Assembly (NCBI RefSeq): GCF_030505395.1
Contig: NZ_CP130044.1
Location: forward strand, 3,543,001 to 3,607,000
Direction: 5' to 3'
Source: Asticcacaulis sp. ZE23SCel15
Lineage (GTDB): Bacteria > Pseudomonadota > Alphaproteobacteria > Caulobacterales > Caulobacteraceae
Length of the DNA: 64,000 nt
This document shows, piece after piece, positions 31,718 to 39,189 of this stretch. The translations under genes were made by a program, and so were the position numbers. The stretch's first letter is position 1, and every line of letters starts with the position of its first letter. The notes beneath the pieces are model-generated. The model was not told the origin of the DNA and ran no database searches. It saw nothing but the letters and a program-made list of their open reading frames with translations.

Positions 31718-32590
31718 ATGTCACAAGATACCCTGCTCATCACAGGTGCCAGTGGCCAGTTGGGCCAACTGGTTTTGAAACACATCGCGGATAAGACCGG
31801 CGCTAAAGTCATTGCCGCCTCGCGCGATCCGTCGAAACTAGGCACAGCGTTTGAAACCCGTGCCGCCGATTTTGATAAGCTAGATACCTTGGCCACCGCC
31901 TTTGCGGGCGTGGATCGCCTGCTGATCATTTCAACCGACGCCCTGGCCGTGCCGGGTCAGCGCCTCAAGCAACACAAAGCTGCCATCGCTGCCGCCAAGG
32001 CCGCGGGTGTCAAACATATCGTCTATACGTCGCTGCCCAATCCCGAACCCGGCAATCTGATCAGCTTTGCGCCCGACCATTTTGGTACCGAGCAGGCGAT
32101 CATCGACAGCGGCCTTGATTACACTATCCTGCGTAACACCTGGTATGCCGAGAACACCCTGATGGCCCTGCCCCATGCCGTCCAGACCGGCCAGTGGTTC
32201 ACGGCCACAAAGGGCGGTAAAATCGGCTACGTCACCCGCGAAGACGCAGCACTTGCCGCTGCCTCAGCCCTCTCTAACCCGCCCGCGCCCAAGGCCACAT
32301 TTACACTTACCGGCTCGGAAGCCCTCAGCCATGCCGACATCGCGGCCGTCGTGACCGAACTCACCGGCAAGCCCTTAAGCGTGGTTGATGTCTCAGATGC
32401 TGATTTCAAAGCCGGACTGATCGCTGCGGGCCTACCCGATTTTGTGGCCGACATGCTGACCTCGGCCGAAGCCGCCATTCGTGCTGGTCAATTATCCGCT
32501 GTCACCACCGACCTGCACACCGTAACAGGCAAGTCGCCGACGACATTCCGCGATTTCCTGACCGCCGCCAAGGGGGTCTTGCTGGCCTAA
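31718..32590 (+). CDS. NmrA/QorB-like SDR family NAD(P)H-binding oxidoreductase
   Basis: A 290-aa atypical short-chain dehydrogenase. The dinucleotide motif [14 protein letters not shown] is at the N terminus, [13 protein letters not shown]-type NADP recognition follows, then [11 protein letters not shown] and a C-terminal substrate domain ending [13 protein letters not shown]. Relatives include quinone oxidoreductase QorB and the NmrA redox sensors. The pairing with a divergent HxlR regulator suggests a detoxifying reductase induced by quinones or other electrophiles; this is inference. Confidence 0.9.
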   Translation: MSQDTLLITGASGQLGQLVLKHIADKTGAKVIAASRDPSKLGTAFETRAADFDKLDTLATAFAGVDRLLIISTDALAVPGQRLKQHKAAIAAAKAAGVKHIVYTSLPNPEPGNLISFAPDHFGTEQAIIDSGLDYTILRNTWYAENTLMALPHAVQTGQWFTATKGGKIGYVTREDAALAAASALSNPPAPKATFTLTGSEALSHADIAAVVTELTGKPLSVVDVSDADFKAGLIAAGLPDFVADMLTSAEAAIRAGQLSAVTTDLHTVTGKSPTTFRDFLTAAKGVLLA

Positions 32591-32613
32591 ACCAGTCAGG
32601 CTATGGGAGGGAT

Positions 32614-33126
32614 ATGCACATCCTTCCTATAGCCCCTGAGCATGTTCCGGCCCTGTCGGCGCTGGCCATAAAGACCTTTTGCGACACCTTTGCTCATCTT
32701 TATCCGCCGGCGGATTTAGAGGCGTTTCTGCGCACCTCTTATGCACCAGAGGTTCTGGCCCCGCAGGTCGCTGATCCGGCGCAGTTCTGGCGCATGGCGT
32801 GGGATGACGGGCAAGCCGTCGGCTACCTGCATGTGGGCCCCGTAGGCTTGCCCCATGCCGATGCGGATGCCGCCACTCAGGGCGAGGTCAAGCGGCTCTA
32901 TATCGATACCTCTCAGCAAGGCCGGGGCTTAGGCAAACAGTTGCTGATGATCGGGCTCGATTACCTGTCGGAGCGCTACGGCGACGCCCCGCAATGGATT
33001 GGGGTGTGGAGCGAAAACCACCGCGCTCAGGGCCTCTACCGCGCTTACGGCTTTGAAAAGGTCGGCGAATATGGCTTTCCGGTCGGCACCACCATCGACC
33101 ATGAATTTATCCTGCGTAAGCCCTAA
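32614..33126 (+). CDS. GNAT family N-acetyltransferase
   Basis: A 170-aa single-domain GNAT protein. Acetyl-CoA binding is marked by VKRLYIDTSQQGRGLGKQLL (motif A, Q/RxxGxG/A) and the C-terminal WSENHRAQGLYRAYGFEKVG (motif B). The acceptor is unknown; small-molecule or ribosomal-protein acetylation are both common. Its 3' end overlaps the convergent Nudix gene by 20 nt. Confidence 0.93.
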   Translation: MHILPIAPEHVPALSALAIKTFCDTFAHLYPPADLEAFLRTSYAPEVLAPQVADPAQFWRMAWDDGQAVGYLHVGPVGLPHADADAATQGEVKRLYIDTSQQGRGLGKQLLMIGLDYLSERYGDAPQWIGVWSENHRAQGLYRAYGFEKVGEYGFPVGTTIDHEFILRKP

Positions 33127-33565
33127 GCCATTTGGTGATCGCCCAGGCATAACCGTCATTGCGAATACGCTTTATGATTTCAAGCGGCTCCAGCCAGATC
33201 AGTTCGTGATCATCCTCGATCTTGGCGCCGGGCCGCACATCCATAAGGTTCACTTCAAAGAAATGGGCGTGGTTGAGATATTGCTGGCGCGGATCGTTGC
33301 GATTGACGACATACTGACGCACATCGGTGATAAATCTCCCCGGCGTGACCTCAAGCCCGGTTTCCTCAAGGAACTCCCGCACCAGAGCCTGATGATGGGT
33401 TTCCTCGCCATCGACGGCCCCGCCCGGCACATCATAGATCAGATGTTCATAACCGATGGCGACGCAGGCTAACCGCCCGTCACGGAGCAAAAAGCCATGC
33501 GCGGTGGTGCGCCGGACCAGTTCAAGATCGGGGTTGCGTTCACCGAACGTCAATGTCCCCGCCAT
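33107..33565 (-). CDS. NUDIX hydrolase
   Basis: A 152-aa Nudix protein that hydrolyses a nucleoside diphosphate linked to some other moiety. The Nudix box is complete: GGAVDGEETHHQALVREFLE followed by ETGLEV, matching GX5EX7REUXEEXGU. The flanking beta strands LRDGRLACVAIGYEHLIYDV and ARQYLNHAHFFEVNL fit the ADP-ribose-pyrophosphatase-like group. The substrate is unknown. The S1/P1 nuclease gene lies 5 bp upstream, on the same strand. Confidence 0.93.
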   Translation of the reverse strand: MAGTLTFGERNPDLELVRRTTAHGFLLRDGRLACVAIGYEHLIYDVPGGAVDGEETHHQALVREFLEETGLEVTPGRFITDVRQYVVNRNDPRQQYLNHAHFFEVNLMDVRPGAKIEDDHELIWLEPLEIIKRIRNDGYAWAITKWLRAYAG

Positions 33566-33570
33566 CGCCC

Positions 33571-34602
33571 TTAATCCTTAAGATAGCTATAGATATCCGG
33601 CACCTTACCGGCGATGATGTCATCATAGGTCGCCCCCGGATAACCGACCTTCATGGTCTTGGACTCGCGCCAGGCATCGACCACCACATCGCGCAGATCA
33701 GCCGCCCCGGCCCCCAGCAGCTTGCCCATAAAGACCGTGCCCTTGGTCGTCAGTTCCGAAGGCGCATCCGTTTTGAATACGCCTTCTTTTTCAAGCTCAT
33801 AGACCGGCACAAGCTGGGTGAAGTTGCGCTTGATCTTGTCGGCCATACAGACCTCGATCTTGGCCGAGCAGGTCACGGGGGCGGCCATATTTCCGCGCAC
33901 GTCAGCAACCTTGATATGGGCGCTGACGAAATCGGACTCCAGCGGGCCATGCACCTTCTCAGAGGTGAAACCCTGCGGGTTGGCCGTGTCCTTATCCCAG
34001 CCGTTATAATGGATGCTGAGGTGCATCGGATTGGTCGAGTTGCCCATATAGTGCGACAGAATACCGATGTCGCGCAGCATCAATTGCTCACGACGGATGC
34101 GGTCGGCCTTATACCAGCCGCGTTTAACCGCGTCCGTTTCGCGCCCCTCAAGATAATGCAGCACGCGCCAGTAGGCCATGTCCTTGACCACCTGCTGATA
34201 GGCATCGATCTGAGCATAGGGCAGATAACCGGCGTGCCAAGGCTTCTTGCCACCCGCGACCACGGCGATGTCATAATCAGCGCGGGTGCGCGGCAGATTA
34301 TCCATGGTCGTACCCGCAAAGGTCGTGCCGTCATCATAAAGGTCGATGAAATGGGCCGAGTTGCGATCGGAATCGTGGACAAAACCGGCATCGCGCCAGC
34401 GGTCAGGCTCGCGCGAATATTCCCCGACATCGGCGATTGACTGCGGCGTTTTCAGAAACGACGGCAGATAAGACGGCAAGGCCCGCATGGCTTCTTCGCC
34501 TATCAGGCGGTGCCCGTGTGAACCCCAGGCCAGCGCCTGCGACGCGCCGAAAGCGGCCACTGCAACCGATAAAACCGCAACCGATTTAAACCATTTCGAC
34601 AT
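33571..34602 (-). CDS. S1/P1 nuclease
   Basis: A 343-aa secreted zinc-dependent nuclease (S1/P1 family) acting on single-stranded nucleic acids or 3'-nucleotides. A Sec signal peptide (MSKWFKSVAVLSVAVAAFGA) ends before the mature N-terminal WGSHGHRLIGEEAM; the terminal Trp and the following His are zinc ligands in this family. Further ligands are in VGEYSREPDRWRD, SAHFIDLYD, ILSHYMGNSTNPMHLSIHYN and VHGPLESDF. It is probably co-transcribed with the Nudix gene. ATG at 34602 opens the signal peptide. Confidence 0.94.
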   Translation of the reverse strand: MSKWFKSVAVLSVAVAAFGASQALAWGSHGHRLIGEEAMRALPSYLPSFLKTPQSIADVGEYSREPDRWRDAGFVHDSDRNSAHFIDLYDDGTTFAGTTMDNLPRTRADYDIAVVAGGKKPWHAGYLPYAQIDAYQQVVKDMAYWRVLHYLEGRETDAVKRGWYKADRIRREQLMLRDIGILSHYMGNSTNPMHLSIHYNGWDKDTANPQGFTSEKVHGPLESDFVSAHIKVADVRGNMAAPVTCSAKIEVCMADKIKRNFTQLVPVYELEKEGVFKTDAPSELTTKGTVFMGKLLGAGAADLRDVVVDAWRESKTMKVGYPGATYDDIIAGKVPDIYSYLKD

Positions 34603-34642
34603 CGGGCATCCCCCTTGATCTACACACAAATTCAGTCTCGCT

Positions 34643-34966
34643 TCAGCCCTCCGGGGCCAGCGTTACTTCAAGGCCGTTAAGCTCATCGCTCATCAGTATC
34701 TGGCACGACAGGCGTGAGTTACGCTTGACCATAAAGGCTTCGTCGAGTTTTTCATCCTCTTCGTCGCGCTTTTCGACCAGCTTATCCAACCATGCCGGCG
34801 CAACATAGACGTGACAGGTCGCACACTCAAGCGCGCCGCCGCACTCGGCCTTAATCGGCAAACCGTTGTCGCGGATGATTTCCATGATCCGCCAGCCGTC
34901 AATGGCCGGCAGGTTGTGGGTCACGCCGTCGCGGTCAGTGCACAGAATATGAAGGTCTTCGCTCAT
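34643..34966 (-). CDS. 2Fe-2S ferredoxin
   Basis: A 107-aa plant/adrenodoxin-type ferredoxin. The cluster ligands are in AECGGALECATCHVYV (Cys-X5-Cys-X2-Cys) and the distant SCQILMSDELNG. The start LHILCTDRDGVTHNLPAIDG and the ending DELNGLEVTLAPEG fit the ISC-ferredoxin/adrenodoxin branch. It carries single electrons for hydroxylases or iron-sulfur assembly; no redox partner is adjacent. Monocistronic, or possibly leading the downstream S1/P1 nuclease gene, 40 bp away. Confidence 0.95.
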   Translation of the reverse strand: MSEDLHILCTDRDGVTHNLPAIDGWRIMEIIRDNGLPIKAECGGALECATCHVYVAPAWLDKLVEKRDEEDEKLDEAFMVKRNSRLSCQILMSDELNGLEVTLAPEG

Positions 34967-35060
34967 GATATTTTCAGGGTTCGCAATATTTCAGGGGTAA
35001 CAGGAATTTCGCCCCCGCTTTAGACATTCCGGAAGCAGAATCCAACCAAAAACAATCCCC

Positions 35061-35414
35061 CTACCCCTTCAACGACTTAAGCTGCAATTCGTGCAGATAG
35101 GCCGATACATCCATCAGCGCCTCATCGAGCCCGGTTTTCAGCCGCTCCAGCCGAGTCGGCGCCCCCTCGACATCGCCGTGCTCGGCCGCGTCGGCCAGTT
35201 CGGCAAGCCTCATGGCACCTATGCCTGACGCCGCGCCTTTGATGGTATGGGCCGCATCGCGCCAGCCTTCGTGGGCAACGTCAAGTAGCGGCGCCCAAAG
35301 CTGAGCCTGCTGTTGAAACAGATTGAGCACCTCTTCGATGACGAGCGCATCATTGAGGGTGAAGTCCTCAAGCCGTGAAAACTCAACGGCACCAGAAAGA
35401 TCGCGGCGGGCCAT
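35061..35414 (-). CDS. Histidine phosphotransfer (Hpt) domain protein
   Basis: A 117-aa single Hpt domain. The phosphorylatable His lies in AAHTIKGAASGIGAMRLAEL (HxxKG), within a four-helix bundle that ends MDVSAYLHELQLKSLKG. Free Hpt proteins shuttle phosphate between hybrid kinases and response regulators (as ChpT/ShpA do in Caulobacter), but this is not obviously ChpT, which is larger and pseudokinase-like. The kinase partner is not in the window. It is the last complete chromosomal gene before the prophage junction. Confidence 0.9.
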   Translation of the reverse strand: MARRDLSGAVEFSRLEDFTLNDALVIEEVLNLFQQQAQLWAPLLDVAHEGWRDAAHTIKGAASGIGAMRLAELADAAEHGDVEGAPTRLERLKTGLDEALMDVSAYLHELQLKSLKG

Positions 35415-35546
35415 ATCGGTCTTTTCCCCATGATTGCGCAATAAAAAGGGTCATAGACTGATTTTGTGCTTGAATCCCAGAGGAAAATGCGTATTTTCCG
35501 CCGCTCTGCCGCCGGTGAATACCAAGCACTGGCCTGAAAATAGTGT

Positions 35547-35589
35547 GGGTGTGTAGCTCAGTTGGTAGAGCAGCTGACTCTTAATCAGC
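35547..35589 (+). pseudogene. 5' half of tRNA-Lys(CTT), attL of the prophage
   Basis: GGGTGTG (acceptor), TA, GCTC-loop-GAGC (D arm), A, and GCTGA-CTCTTAA-TCAGC (anticodon arm, anticodon CTT) are all present. The variable loop, T arm and 3' acceptor strand are missing: the bases after 35589 are ccctttcccca. This is the usual sign of recombination within the anticodon stem-loop by a tRNA-targeting integrase. The other half, and perhaps a restored tRNA, should be at the right end of the prophage, outside the window. Confidence 0.82.
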
Positions 35590-35624
35590 CCCTTTCCCCA
35601 TAAAATCAAATACATCTTTGTAAA

Positions 35625-35673
35625 ACAGCGGAAAATATAATCGTTTGATTTCAAACGGTTGCGAAATCGCTGT
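35625..35673. promoter_or_regulatory. Nested palindrome next to attL
   Basis: A central perfect inverted repeat CGTTTGA-TT-TCAAACG (35642-35657) is framed at nearly equal distance (11 and 10 bp) by ACAGCG (35625-35630) and CGCTGT (35668-35673). TGTAAAA flanks both sides as a direct repeat. It could be a protein-binding array for integration or repression. Confidence 0.45.
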
Positions 35674-35752
35674 AAAATGATTTGAGCCCTCTTGACTCTT
35701 TTTCAATATGAGAACAAAAAGGAAACATAACAACAAACATTAGGTGATGAAC

Positions 35753-36031
35753 ATGGGAACTTCAAACCCCACGATAGGCGAACTTGCGCCCAATACGCAG
35801 CTACTGATCACATGCCATTGCGGCCATCAGCGTAAGGAATATGCGTCATCATTTAAGATGGCCAACCTTGGCCACATGCGCATTGATGACATGCGCCAGA
35901 TTTTATCATGCGGGCGTCTCAAGTGTGTTGGCGCGATGGAAGCCGCCATCATCACGGATGATACCCAAATCCCGCCCGCCTATAGCACCCCTTTAGCCGT
36001 TCAAGGCCGGGGCGCGGAACGGCCGCATTAG
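35753..36031 (+). CDS. Phage protein with zinc-ribbon-like cysteines
   Basis: A 92-aa protein I do not recognise. It has two cysteine pairs, LLITCHCGHQRKEYA and LSCGRLKCVGAM, spaced like a small zinc ribbon, plus a hydrophilic C-terminal tail. It is the first gene of the prophage and one of only three on the plus strand. ATG at 35753 is used, with AGGTG 6 nt upstream. The next gene starts 3 nt after its stop. A DNA- or RNA-binding role is possible but unproven. Confidence 0.6.
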   Translation: MGTSNPTIGELAPNTQLLITCHCGHQRKEYASSFKMANLGHMRIDDMRQILSCGRLKCVGAMEAAIITDDTQIPPAYSTPLAVQGRGAERPH

Positions 36032-36033
36032 CC

Positions 36034-36363
36034 ATGCCCCGCGCGGTCTTTATCGACTCTGAGCGGCGGGTTTTAAAATACATCACCTTTTATGATGATG
36101 ACCGCCGCGACGAGAAAACGATATGGCAATGCCTTAAGGTCCGTAATTACACCACGCGCCCGATCATGAACTATGATATCAGCGCGCCTGGCGTGATTTT
36201 CACCATCGAGCCAAACTCATACTTTCGTAAGGGCCAAATGATCGGTGAGTTCAGGTTAAACGGCCACCTTATCAAAGGCCCCGCAATCATCGCCGGAGCA
36301 AACCCCCGAAACAAGCTTACCGATAGTCCGACACTTGAGCAGATCAAGCGCCTTATTTCTTAA
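36034..36363 (+). CDS. Phage protein, unknown function
   Basis: A 109-aa soluble protein, no family recognised. It starts MPRAVFIDSERRVLKYITFY, has aromatic beta-rich stretches (IWQCLKVRNYTTRPIMNYDI, GVIFTIEPNSYFRKGQ) and ends SPTLEQIKRLIS. It follows the zinc-ribbon-like gene by 2 bp on the plus strand, so the pair is an operon at the left end of the prophage, transcribed against the late genes. Such end genes in prophages are often expressed in lysogens; here that is inference. Confidence 0.58.
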   Translation: MPRAVFIDSERRVLKYITFYDDDRRDEKTIWQCLKVRNYTTRPIMNYDISAPGVIFTIEPNSYFRKGQMIGEFRLNGHLIKGPAIIAGANPRNKLTDSPTLEQIKRLIS

Positions 36364-36448
36364 AGCGTTCGATTAAAATAGCGACGGCCTGCACAACGAC
36401 CATAGCTATCAAAACCCATAGCGCGATCCATTGCAGTAAATCCCCCAT
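36353..36448 (-). CDS. Very small membrane protein
   Basis: A 31-aa frame, MGDLLQWIALWVLIAMVVVQ then AVAILIERFKK, forming one transmembrane helix and a basic tail. GGGGA lies about 4 nt upstream of the ATG. It sits just past the endolysin gene, where small lysis or holin-related peptides occur, and overlaps the end of the convergent plus-strand gene. It could be chance; no homologue is known to me. Confidence 0.38.
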   Translation of the reverse strand: MGDLLQWIALWVLIAMVVVQAVAILIERFKK

Positions 36449-36522
36449 AGCGTCCCCAACTATTCAGCGCGGCTTAATAGTTGCCCCCTTTGAGCGGTTC
36501 AGGCAAGCCCTCAGAATAAACT

Positions 36523-37032
36523 TTAATCCACCCGCGCCGCCTGAAAGTGCATCCCGTCCGGACGCTTCCACTGACCACCCCAAACCCAGCCCTCATCGGT
36601 AAATGCCTTGATCACCCGCTTATCCATCGCGGGCGAGTTATCCCCCAGCCCGTTACGCTCAGGGTCGAAATCGACGGCGCACCCATATGAGTGCGTCGAT
36701 AAAGCGTTGCCGCCGCGCATCAATCGCCAGTTATGGCCGCCGCCGACCGACGACATGCCGATCCGGTCAATCTCATTCTGGTCACGTCCGACCGCTTCCC
36801 AGATCGCATTCAGTACGCGCTCCAATGACGCCGCACATTTGGAGTGCACCCGCAGGGTCCGGATACGCAAATCCTTATCCCATGAGGCATGAGCCGACCA
36901 CGGGATGAATACCTTAACCAGGTGCATCCGCTCCCATTCGGCATTGGGCGCAGGCGCACCCCGGATGACCGAAGTAGGATCACCATAGAAAGCCTTGCAC
37001 TGAGATTGCAAAGGCCAGACTGGCTTTGTCAT
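36523..37032 (-). CDS. Phage endolysin, M15-type L,D/D,D-peptidase
   Basis: A 169-aa peptidase M15 domain (VanY/L-alanyl-D-glutamate endopeptidase type) that cuts the peptide part of peptidoglycan. Zinc ligands are in LSTHSYGCAVDFDPERNG (H-x6-D) and the final DGMHFQAARVD (H). No signal peptide is present, so it needs a holin. It is the last gene of a lysis cassette: its start overlaps the stop of the upstream holin-like gene by 4 nt. Confidence 0.9.
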   Translation of the reverse strand: MTKPVWPLQSQCKAFYGDPTSVIRGAPAPNAEWERMHLVKVFIPWSAHASWDKDLRIRTLRVHSKCAASLERVLNAIWEAVGRDQNEIDRIGMSSVGGGHNWRLMRGGNALSTHSYGCAVDFDPERNGLGDNSPAMDKRVIKAFTDEGWVWGGQWKRPDGMHFQAARVD

Positions 37033-37295
37033 TTTATCGCTCCGATTTTTGGATTACAGACGCAAAAGCGCCAAAGGGTTATGGCGATGCCCGCCAACAT
37101 GATCAGGTCGCCGAGGCCAAAGGCAGCCTCACGAACCCGATCGACGCCACCCCAGACAATGCCGGAGGCAAGCAGCGCCAGCCCGATCCGCTCAACGAGC
37201 GGCAGGCACGGATATTTAAACAATGTGAAGACTATCAGGCTTAAGATCGTCACCCCCCAACACGCCCCCACAACCAGCAGGATGTTGGCAATCAT
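37029..37295 (-). CDS. Holin-like phage membrane protein 1
   Basis: An 88-aa protein with two to three transmembrane segments: ILLVVGACWGVTILSLIVFT, LPLVERIGLALLASGIVWGG and LGDLIMLAGIAITLWRFCVC, and a short basic end. Position directly before the endolysin and the membrane profile argue for a holin or antiholin; the sequence has no diagnostic motif. 4-nt overlaps link it to both neighbours. Confidence 0.68.
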   Translation of the reverse strand: MIANILLVVGACWGVTILSLIVFTLFKYPCLPLVERIGLALLASGIVWGGVDRVREAAFGLGDLIMLAGIAITLWRFCVCNPKIGAIK

Positions 37296-37690
37296 GCGCC
37301 GCCCCCCTGATCTGGACCAGATGGTGACGGGCCGCGCGGCAGCAAAGCCGACAAAACCCCCAAAGGATCACCTGCCAGTTTTTTAAGGAAGGCAAGAAGG
37401 GGCGGCAATATAGTCATGGCCGATAGCGACAGGAGGAACATAATCCCCGACCGGACCTCATCCGGCATCGCGCCATCAAAAAACAGGTGCCCAACCACGA
37501 CCGACAAAGCCGGAGCCACAAATACCGCCGTCACGAACCCCACGCAGACGGCCACAACCCGGCCCCAGACGCTCAACTGCCCCACAAAGGCCAGAGACAT
37601 AACAGCGCCCGCGAAGGCTGCCGCATGGGCACCCGCAACCGTCAGAGACTTGGCAATCCACGGCTCCGACAAAAACGACTTATCCGTCAC
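37292..37690 (-). CDS. Holin-like phage membrane protein 2
   Basis: A 132-aa protein with about three hydrophobic segments (AAAFAGAVMSLAFVGQL, VVAVCVGFVTAVFVAPALS, SGIMFLLSLSAMTILPPLLA) and a Gly/Pro-rich C-terminal tail. Like its smaller neighbour it lies between the spanin genes and the endolysin. Two adjacent holin-like genes suggest a holin/antiholin pair; which is which cannot be told. Confidence 0.68.
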   Translation of the reverse strand: MTDKSFLSEPWIAKSLTVAGAHAAAFAGAVMSLAFVGQLSVWGRVVAVCVGFVTAVFVAPALSVVVGHLFFDGAMPDEVRSGIMFLLSLSAMTILPPLLAFLKKLAGDPLGVLSALLPRGPSPSGPDQGGGA

Positions 37691-37693
37691 CAG

Positions 37694-38014
37694 CTACTCC
37701 CCTTCAATAAGCTTTACGACACCGTCCGCCCGCAGGCCGCCGGTCACTGCGCAGGTCAGCACCCGCGCCTCCCATACCGATCGGTCAGCTTCCGTGACGA
37801 TCAGACGGGGACTTGGAATCGGGCACGGCATCTTGGCCGACGGCGGCACCGGCGGCGGTGTCCACGCCGGTACGGTTACCGTTTCCGTCACAGGTTCCGG
37901 CTTCGGCCTCCCCGCACAGCCGGTCATAAAGATCGATAAGCAGACGCTTAGCGTCAGGATCGACAGGCCGGTCAAGCCCCGGCACGTCGTGGATGGCATC
38001 AATGGCCTGATCAC
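37694..38014 (-). CDS. Outer-membrane spanin (Rz1-like lipoprotein), nested
   Basis: A 106-aa lipoprotein read in another frame and largely inside the Rz-like gene. A signal peptide (LSILTLSVCLSIFMTGC) ends in the lipobox MTGC, so the mature protein begins with a lipidated Cys. The next part is proline-rich (TVPAWTPPPVPPSAKMPCPI), a hallmark of Rz1. A GTG start at 38014 has AGAGG 7 nt upstream. Together with the Rz-like protein it should fuse the inner and outer membranes in the last step of lysis. Confidence 0.83.
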   Translation of the reverse strand: MIRPLMPSTTCRGLTGLSILTLSVCLSIFMTGCAGRPKPEPVTETVTVPAWTPPPVPPSAKMPCPIPSPRLIVTEADRSVWEARVLTCAVTGGLRADGVVKLIEGE

Positions 38015-38297
38015 GGATAACCTCTACTTTCTTGATTTTAGCGATGATGCGGGCTTGGGCCTCAACGGACCGCAGCGCCTGCTTTAACTGGTCAGACAAC
38101 CCGTCAATTTGCCGATCCTTAGCGATCAGCTTGCGACCGGTCCGCTCAAGCACCAGCGCATGTTCTGACGCGACCGCGCGCGATTCGGATTCGGCAAACG
38201 CTTCCGCCGATTTCCGGCCCGCGGCATAAAGGCCACCGGCGACACCCACGATGACAAAAGCCCCCGCCGCGATGGCGAGGGCCTGAAAGTTAAACAT
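37785..38297 (-). CDS. Inner-membrane spanin (Rz-like)
   Basis: A 170-aa protein with an N-terminal membrane anchor (ALAIAAGAFVIVGVAGGLYA) followed by a long, charged coiled-coil (about 30-125: AEAFAESESRAVASEHALVL, DRQIDGLSDQLKQALRSVEA). This is the layout of i-spanins. The end of the gene also encodes the Rz1-like lipoprotein in another frame. First gene of the minus-strand lysis cassette. Confidence 0.83.
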   Translation of the reverse strand: MFNFQALAIAAGAFVIVGVAGGLYAAGRKSAEAFAESESRAVASEHALVLERTGRKLIAKDRQIDGLSDQLKQALRSVEAQARIIAKIKKVEVIRDQAIDAIHDVPGLDRPVDPDAKRLLIDLYDRLCGEAEAGTCDGNGNRTGVDTAAGAAVGQDAVPDSKSPSDRHGS

Positions 38298-38377
38298 GGC
38301 TCAATTGCCTCTCTTAGAAAATCGGTTTAATAAATCTCAGGGTAGCGATTGAGATTAAACGGGTCGGGAAATAAGCC

Positions 38378-39055
38378 ATGCGTAAAGACTTCAATGCCAA
38401 GCTAATCGCGCGGAACATCGTTCTTGCAGTCGGAGCTTTCACGATTGTGAGCGGCATCGCCGGTTTCGCAGGCTCTGAATATCAAAAATCCCTGCCAAAA
38501 CCGCCGCCGCCCGTTGACCACTTCAAACAACGGGTTAAGGCCGTCGTCTCTCAGGCTGGGCAGATGCCAAATGACACGCTCATCATTGGCGACAGCCTGA
38601 CTGAATTTGCGCGCCTAGACACCCTATGCGGAGGCACCGTCCTAAATGCCGGGATCAGTTCCGCCACTATTCAGGACACCGCCCGTTGGTCAAATGACCT
38701 GATCGCCGCCGCCAAACCCAAACGCATCGTCTTTGCTTTGGGAACCAATAATGCCAAACAGTCCGAAACCGTAACGCCCGTTGCGGTCGTCATGGCGGCT
38801 TACGCGACGATGATCGATCAAGCCAAAGGCCATGACCTCTATATCGCCACCCTTCCCGCCATATCGCCGGATCGCGAAGGCTTCAATGCCGCGCACATCG
38901 CCAAACTTAATGACAGCATCCGCGCTTTGGCTGCCCAAAAGGGCATCGCCCTTATCGACCTTGATCGTCAGTTGCCTATGACCGACGGTGTCCATCTAAC
39001 ACCCGAAGGTTACACCTTCTGGCGCAAACAAATGAACACCGCCTGTCCGGCCTAA
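38378..39055 (+). CDS. SGNH/GDSL hydrolase with membrane anchor
   Basis: A 225-aa esterase-like protein. An N-terminal hydrophobic segment (IARNIVLAVGAFTIVSGIAG) anchors or exports it; the SGNH blocks follow: IIGDSLTEF (nucleophile Ser), NAGISS (Gly), ALGTNNAK (Asn) and DGVHLTPEGY (Asp-His). It likely deacylates a sugar or lipid substrate. It is on the plus strand inside a block of minus-strand late genes, which is how lysogenic-conversion (moron) genes are placed; an O-antigen or capsule deacetylase role is one option. Its stop overlaps the convergent 43-aa gene. Confidence 0.85.
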   Translation: MRKDFNAKLIARNIVLAVGAFTIVSGIAGFAGSEYQKSLPKPPPPVDHFKQRVKAVVSQAGQMPNDTLIIGDSLTEFARLDTLCGGTVLNAGISSATIQDTARWSNDLIAAAKPKRIVFALGTNNAKQSETVTPVAVVMAAYATMIDQAKGHDLYIATLPAISPDREGFNAAHIAKLNDSIRALAAQKGIALIDLDRQLPMTDGVHLTPEGYTFWRKQMNTACPA

Positions 39056-39183
39056 GCCGCCAGATAGGCCTTAAGCGCCGAGGCCTTGACCTGCTTTGGC
39101 ACCCCGGCACTTTCTAAGGTGACCAGATCATCCGCCAGCACGGTAGAGACGACGGGCAAGGCCAGCAATTCAAGCGCCGCCAT
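39052..39183 (-). CDS. 43-aa phage protein after the fibre gene
   Basis: Encodes MAALELLALPVVSTVLADDL and then VTLESAGVPKQVKASALKAY ending LAA. The ATG lies 6 nt after the stop of the 768-aa fibre gene, with AAGG upstream, and the frame runs unbroken to a TAG at 39052. It is probably a small tail-associated or chaperone protein co-translated with the fibre. Function unknown. Confidence 0.5.
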   Translation of the reverse strand: MAALELLALPVVSTVLADDLVTLESAGVPKQVKASALKAYLAA

Positions 39184-39189
39184 GACCTT

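Larger units (their letters stand above)
35415..35752. other. Chromosome-prophage junction region
   Basis: No protein gene. It holds the 5' 43 nt of a tRNA-Lys gene (35547-35589), after which the sequence no longer matches a tRNA, and a nested palindrome (35625-35673). The boundary between host and phage DNA should be within the tRNA anticodon stem-loop. Confidence 0.7.

Noticed and set aside
33553-34440. A 295-codon plus-strand frame over the S1/P1 nuclease gene
   Set aside because: The minus-strand protein has signal peptide and zinc ligands; the plus frame is a mirror effect.
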